Assembly: GCA_023422635.1 (NCBI GenBank) | Contig: JAFAGO010000010.1 | Coordinates: forward strand, 43,368-107,367 | Direction of reading: 5' to 3' | DNA: 64,000 nt | DNA from: Bacteroidota bacterium | Lineage (GTDB): Bacteria; Bacteroidota; Bacteroidia; Flavobacteriales; Weeksellaceae | Shown: piece by piece, positions 59,810-64,000 of the stretch | Layout of the letters: each line of letters begins with the position of its first letter | Position numbering within the stretch: position 1 is the stretch's first letter | The notes under the pieces: generated by a model | Database searches by the model: none | Told to the model about the DNA's origin: nothing | The model's input: the letters and a program-made list of their open reading frames with translations, nothing else | Translations under genes and position numbers: made by a program

Positions 59810-61579
59810 ATGACAAATCCCAAGAATGCAACGAGACTCTTCGATATCCCGTATTATTCACAAAAGAAATACAATAAGGAGATTTACGTTTGCGATAAAA
59901 GAAATGGCGCTTGGACTGGCGTTTCCACAACTGAATACATTAAAACGATCAATCAACTTTCCCGAGCTTTCCTGAAATACGGATTGCAGAAAGGAGATAA
60001 AATCGGACTGATTTCCTACACCAATCGTGTGGAATGGTGCTTTTTTGATCATGCCGCGCAACAAGTTGGATTGGTTACCGTTCCGATCTATCCGTCCATT
60101 TCCGATGATGATTGCGTGTACAATCTTGGGAACTCGGATTCTAAACTTTGTATTGTTTCGGACGAAAAACTTTTCAAAAAAATAAGCGGAATTAAAAACC
60201 GACTTCCAGAACTTCAGGAAATTTTTACTTTTGACGACGTTTCCGGAGCTAAAAACTGGAAAACTCTTTTTGATTTAGGGGAGAAAGAAGACAACCAACC
60301 CGAAGTTGAATCATTGAAAAACGAAGCTTCAGAAGATGATTTGGTATCTATTATTTACACCTCCGGAACCACCGGAACTCCAAAAGGGGTAATGCTTACC
60401 CATAAAAACATCATGTCCGACGTGATCGGCTGCTACGATATTGTTCCGAACAAAGATCCCCAAAACAGAGCGCTCTCCTTCCTTCCACTTTGCCACGTTT
60501 ATGAACGAATGATTTTGTACATTTTCACCTTAAGCGGAATGTCGATTTACTTTGCAGAAAACACCGATAAACTCAGCGAAAATCTTTTGGAAGTACAACC
60601 CCATTATTTAACGGTAGTACCCAGAATGATTGAAAAAGTGTTTGATAAAATCATGCAAAAAGGAACCGAAGGCGGTGGTTTACGCTCTAAAATTTTCCTT
60701 TGGTCTTTAAAGGTTGCAGAAGAATACAAATTGGGCGAACCCAAATCGATAGCGCATAAAATTGCCGATAAAATAGTTTTCAGCAAATGGAGAGCAGGTT
60801 TAGGAGGAAACATCATTACGCTGGTATCTGGTTCTGCAGCGCTTTCTAAAAGACTGAACACTATGTTTTGGGCAGCGGGAATTCCGATTCTTGAAGGTTA
60901 TGGTTTAACGGAAACTTCCCCCGTAATTGCAGTAAATGAATTCGGCCATACGAAAATTGGTTCCGTTGGAAGACCGATCTCAAATGTAGATGTTAAAATT
61001 CAGGAAGACGGAGAAATCACCGTAAAAGGCCCCATCGTAACGCAGGGATATTACAAAAATCCCATCATGACGAAAGAAGTATTTACGGATGATGGTTATT
61101 TTAAAACAGGAGATATTGGACATTTAGATTCCGACAATTTCTTATTTATTACCGATCGCAAAAAAGAAATGTTTAAAACCTCTGGTGGAAAATATATCGC
61201 ACCACAAAACATTGAAAATATGGCTCGTGGATCGCGTTTCATCGAACAAATTATGGTTGTTGGTGAAGGTGAAAAGATGCCAACAGCGCTTGTTCAACCC
61301 GATTTTGAATATGCAAAATACTGGGCAACTACACAAGGAATCAAAATCGGAAATACCGAAGAAGAAATTGTAAAAAGTCCGGAGCTGAAATCCGCCATCG
61401 AGAAAGAAATGGAAAAAGTAAATGCCCATCTCGGCAATTGGGAAAAAATCAAAAAAGTGGAACTCACCCCTGAAATTTGGGGCGAACACAACGGCTTGCT
61501 TACGCCAACGTTAAAGCTGAAACGTAAAGCCATTCGCGAACGTTACAACCATCTTTACGAAAAACTCTACGGCCGTTAA
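59810..61579 (+). CDS. Long-chain fatty acid-CoA ligase
   Basis: This AMP-forming ligase activates fatty acids to acyl-CoA for degradation or lipid synthesis. The 589-residue protein has the P-loop-like YTSGTTGTPKGVMLTHKN, GYGLTETSPV, the YFKTGDIG hinge and the catalytic Lys region near LKLKRKAI at the C-terminus. The order of motifs and length fit the FadD/FAA group. It is a single gene with its own promoter and converges on the CopD-like gene. Confidence 0.94.
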   Translation: MTNPKNATRLFDIPYYSQKKYNKEIYVCDKRNGAWTGVSTTEYIKTINQLSRAFLKYGLQKGDKIGLISYTNRVEWCFFDHAAQQVGLVTVPIYPSISDDDCVYNLGNSDSKLCIVSDEKLFKKISGIKNRLPELQEIFTFDDVSGAKNWKTLFDLGEKEDNQPEVESLKNEASEDDLVSIIYTSGTTGTPKGVMLTHKNIMSDVIGCYDIVPNKDPQNRALSFLPLCHVYERMILYIFTLSGMSIYFAENTDKLSENLLEVQPHYLTVVPRMIEKVFDKIMQKGTEGGGLRSKIFLWSLKVAEEYKLGEPKSIAHKIADKIVFSKWRAGLGGNIITLVSGSAALSKRLNTMFWAAGIPILEGYGLTETSPVIAVNEFGHTKIGSVGRPISNVDVKIQEDGEITVKGPIVTQGYYKNPIMTKEVFTDDGYFKTGDIGHLDSDNFLFITDRKKEMFKTSGGKYIAPQNIENMARGSRFIEQIMVVGEGEKMPTALVQPDFEYAKYWATTQGIKIGNTEEEIVKSPELKSAIEKEMEKVNAHLGNWEKIKKVELTPEIWGEHNGLLTPTLKLKRKAIRERYNHLYEKLYGR

Positions 61580-61595
61580 TTCAGATCACTAGTAT

Positions 61596-62045
61596 CTAAA
61601 TTGAAATACCTCCGTAGCGTATAAACGTTCCAACCAAAAGAAAACCAACCCCAAGTAAAGTCACAGTAATAATATGAAACGCCATTAAAGGAAGCGTTTT
61701 CGCTGACAGCTTTGGAATCACAAAAAGATTGGCACTCAGCGCAAAAAGTACAGTTACAAAAAGAAACAATAATTTTAAGGAAATTGCAGTTTCCAACGGA
61801 TTTTCAAAATGAAACCAATTGTTCCATTTTACACCAAATTGGTACGACATCCAAATGCCCGTAATCACCATAATTAAAAGCGCGGGCATGCCAATTTTTT
61901 CATATTTGCGTTCAAAATCAAGTAAAATTTCTGGATCTTTTTTGCGCAAAACTTCAGGCAAAATACCTAACGAAAGCACCAAATGTCCGCCAACCCAAAT
62001 GCAAGCGCCCAAAAGGTGAAAAATAAGTAAAAAATGGTGCGACAT
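61596..62045 (-). CDS. CopD-domain membrane protein
   Basis: The 149-residue integral membrane protein has four hydrophobic helices. The conserved His in the first (FLLIFHLLGACIWVGGHLVLS) and the WVGGH pattern match the CopD/YuaB-like family, which binds copper or heme in some members. A partner CopC is absent. The function is unknown. It shares a strand with the SRPBCC gene upstream, 30 bases away. Confidence 0.85.
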   Translation of the reverse strand: MSHHFLLIFHLLGACIWVGGHLVLSLGILPEVLRKKDPEILLDFERKYEKIGMPALLIMVITGIWMSYQFGVKWNNWFHFENPLETAISLKLLFLFVTVLFALSANLFVIPKLSAKTLPLMAFHIITVTLLGVGFLLVGTFIRYGGISI

Positions 62046-62075
62046 CGTAGCTCAATTTAAAACAAAAATACGCTT

Positions 62076-62615
62076 TTATTTCTCGCAGATTTCTTTAAGT
62101 TTCAGCAAACCTTCCCGATACGATTTATTCATTTGATACGTCATAAACGGTTTCAAAGGTTTAAAGATGTTATCAATTTCGTAATCGATAGTCCAAGTTA
62201 CTTTTGTAGAATTCTGATTGGGCAACAAAATCAAGTCTGATGAAGCTTCATCATCCATTGGTTTAATGAATTTCATTTTCGTCATCACCTTTTTTCCAGG
62301 AACAATTCCAACGATTTCTTGCTCACCCTCGCCAACATCTTCATTTCCCAACCAATGGTATTTATCGCCAATTTCACCGCTATTTCCGCTGTAGGTAATT
62401 TTTAAATTGGGATCATATTTCAGCCAAGGATTCCATTCGTTAAAATCTTTTAGTGATTTTACATGATTCCAAACTGTAGCGTTGTTCGCGTTAATAAGTA
62501 AAGATTGTTCATCATGGCATTTTTTGTCGAAAAAAGCGATTGCGAATAGACAATACAACAGGAAAACACCTACGAATATTCCTAAAAGTTTGATAAGTTT
62601 TTTAATTTTCTGCAT
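62076..62615 (-). CDS. SRPBCC / polyketide-cyclase-like protein with membrane anchor
   Basis: The 179-residue protein starts with one hydrophobic helix (about residues 5-27), then a START-like fold. VWNHVKSLKDFNEWNPWLKYDPNLKITYSGNSGEIGDKYHW and the long C-terminal helix are typical of SRPBCC proteins annotated in Bacteroidota. A ligand is unknown. The ATG at 62615, preceded by AAGGATG, is preferred over an upstream ATG six codons earlier. Confidence 0.85.
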   Translation of the reverse strand: MQKIKKLIKLLGIFVGVFLLYCLFAIAFFDKKCHDEQSLLINANNATVWNHVKSLKDFNEWNPWLKYDPNLKITYSGNSGEIGDKYHWLGNEDVGEGEQEIVGIVPGKKVMTKMKFIKPMDDEASSDLILLPNQNSTKVTWTIDYEIDNIFKPLKPFMTYQMNKSYREGLLKLKEICEK

Positions 62616-62751
62616 CCTTAAGTTTTTACGCAATAAATATACTGTATTTTTGATTCATTAATTTTCAAAAATCAATTTATTTTACATTTTCATAAATGAT
62701 TAATTGTTTGAAAATTTTGGAAAGAGTTTTTTAAAATTTACAAACGAAAAT

Positions 62752-62784
62752 TTGTCACAATTCTTAATTTCGGTATTAAATTTG
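62752..62784 (+). promoter_or_regulatory. Promoter of the M3 peptidase gene
   Basis: TTG (62752-62754), 22 bases and TAAATTTG (62777-62784) lie 38 bases before the ATG at 62823. Confidence 0.6.
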
Positions 62785-62822
62785 AGCCCGATACGTCTAT
62801 ATTTAAAAGAATCAAAATACCT

Positions 62823-64000
62823 ATGAATATTTTAACGAAATTATTTCAAACACCGAATTCCACTGCCCCATTTGAAGAAATCAAAACCGAAGATTTTCTA
62901 CCTGCATTTCAGGAACTCGTTACCATTTCAGAAGAAGAAATCAACACTATTGCACAAAATCCCGAAGCACCAACTTTTGAAAACACCATTGAAGCGATGG
63001 CATTTTCCGGTGAACAATTGGATCGTGTCTCCAGCATTTTCTTTAATTTAAATTCCGCTGAAACCAATGATGAAATTCAGAAAATTGCACAAGAAGTTTC
63101 GCCACTTTTAACGGAATTTTATTCTAAAATTTATCAAAACGAAACGCTTTTTAAAAGAATAAAAACGGTTTTTGATGAACGTTCAAAATACGATTTGAAT
63201 GAAGAACAACAAACGCTCCTTGAGGAAACGTATAAAGGTTTTGTACGAAGCGGTGCTTTACTCAACGAAGCCGACAAAAACAAATTACAAGATATTAATA
63301 TTGAACTTTCTAAAAAGTCTTTGCAATTCGGACAGAATGTTTTGGCTTCCACCAATCAATATTTCAAACATATTACCGACAAAGAAGAATTGAAAGGAAT
63401 TCCTGAAGCCATTCTCACACAATATGCTGAAGAAGCTAAGGAAAGAGATTTGGAGGGCTACGTCATCACGCTGCAATATCCGAGTTATCTTCCGGCTTTA
63501 ACGTATGCTGAAAACCGAGAATTACGAAAAGAACTCGCTTTGGCAAATGGTAAAAAATCCTTTGACGATGGTGAATTCGATAATCAACAACTGATTAAAG
63601 ATCTTGTAAAACTTCGTCAGCAAAAAGCTGAACTTCTGGGTTACAAAAATTTTGCAGCTTATGTTTTGGAAGAACGAATGGCACAATCTCCCGAAAAAGT
63701 CTTTTCTTTTTTACATGAACTTTTAGAGAAAGCAACTCCGTTTGCACAAAAAGAAATTGCAGAGCTAAAAAATATCGCCAAAGCTGATGGAATCGAAGAT
63801 CTACAATCATACGACCATTCTTTTTATGCGGAAAAACTGCGCAAGCAAAAATTCGATTTGAATGATGAAGAACTCAAACCGTACTTCCCTTTGGAAAAAG
63901 TTCAAGAAGCGGTTTTTACTTTGGCTAAAAAGCTTTTCGGCTTGGAATTCAAAGAAACGAATGAGATTCAAAAATACCACCCCGATGTGAAAACGTACAT
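62823..64000 (+). CDS. M3-family metallopeptidase (3' end outside window)
   Basis: The frame runs from the ATG at 62823 to the right edge without a stop, giving 392 complete codons. The N-terminus NILTKLFQTPNSTAPFEEIKTEDFLPAFQEL, then NTIEAMAFSGEQLDRVSSIFFNLNSAETN and the LGYKNFAAYVLEERMAQSPEKV segment are those of oligopeptidase A / dipeptidyl carboxypeptidase (Dcp) proteins of family M3. The catalytic HExxH lies beyond the window, so activity cannot be checked. No signal peptide is visible; cytoplasmic peptide turnover is likely. Confidence 0.92.
   Translation, partial: MNILTKLFQTPNSTAPFEEIKTEDFLPAFQELVTISEEEINTIAQNPEAPTFENTIEAMAFSGEQLDRVSSIFFNLNSAETNDEIQKIAQEVSPLLTEFYSKIYQNETLFKRIKTVFDERSKYDLNEEQQTLLEETYKGFVRSGALLNEADKNKLQDINIELSKKSLQFGQNVLASTNQYFKHITDKEELKGIPEAILTQYAEEAKERDLEGYVITLQYPSYLPALTYAENRELRKELALANGKKSFDDGEFDNQQLIKDLVKLRQQKAELLGYKNFAAYVLEERMAQSPEKVFSFLHELLEKATPFAQKEIAELKNIAKADGIEDLQSYDHSFYAEKLRKQKFDLNDEELKPYFPLEKVQEAVFTLAKKLFGLEFKETNEIQKYHPDVKTY

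Noticed and set aside
1..64000. CRISPR arrays, prophage, integrases or toxin-antitoxin pairs
   Set aside because: No regular spaced repeats, no phage structural genes, no integrase and no toxin-antitoxin pair were seen; mazG here is the pyrophosphohydrolase, not part of mazEF.

Overview
The window is chromosomal DNA from a low-G+C Gram-negative bacterium of the Bacteroidota, class Flavobacteriia, most like Chryseobacterium or Kaistella (Weeksellaceae). The signs are a type IX secretion sorting domain, many promoters of the form TTG-N19/20-TAnnTTTG, no regular Shine-Dalgarno sequences, DUF349 and DUF5606 proteins, a LysS with a C-terminal extension, ribosomal proteins S16 and L9 with Ala/Glu tails, and a short NuoG. 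Genus level is inference. Almost every gene is a housekeeping gene; no prophage, plasmid, CRISPR or classical defence island is visible.

Layout. 1-4.4 kb (minus): DyP-type peroxidase (cut by the window edge) with a small partner, lysS, a lipoprotein and a cytochrome c lipoprotein. 4.6-6.2 kb: T9SS-secreted adhesin-like protein. 6.2-13.8 kb: the complete trp operon trpL-E-G-D-C-F-B-A. It has an unannotated leader peptide with three consecutive Trp codons and an attenuator, short-word repeats at nearly every gene junction, and a REP-flanked Y1 transposase between trpF and trpB. 13.8-26.2 kb: tRNA-Pro, lipB, an exported deformylase homologue, an ABM-domain protein, a 2-oxoacid dehydrogenase E2, a ClC channel, rpsF-rpsR-rplI, aroE, a DUF349 protein, ribD, a YigZ protein and a zinc peptidase. 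27.8-41.8 kb: the nuoA-N operon for complex I, with an outer-membrane-like protein gene between nuoF and nuoG. 41.9-54.6 kb: mixed housekeeping genes (HAD phosphatase, DUF779, mazG, DUF5606, def, ruvX, sixA, a serine hydrolase, a eukaryote-type fused UMP synthase, rpoN, asnS, an aldehyde dehydrogenase, rimM). 54.7-64 kb: rpsP, three tandem secreted C-type-lectin-like genes, nitroreductase, a GreA-like protein, long-chain acyl-CoA ligase, two small membrane proteins and the start of an M3 peptidase.

Most notable observations. (1) Three adjacent secreted lectin-like proteins carry the EPN and WND/WDD motifs of mannose-type C-type lectins. Two of them have broken signal-peptide frames: a 9-A tract in one (possible phase variation) and an in-frame TAA in the other. 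(2) A textbook trp attenuator is readable base by base. (3) The trp operon is full of flavobacterial repeats, some of which encode parts of TrpF, TrpG, TrpB and TrpA. (4) An exported deformylase homologue has Asp in place of the metal-binding Cys. Start sites were moved inward from the longest frame where a promoter element or family alignment required it. All functional calls rest on reading motifs by eye; no search was run.
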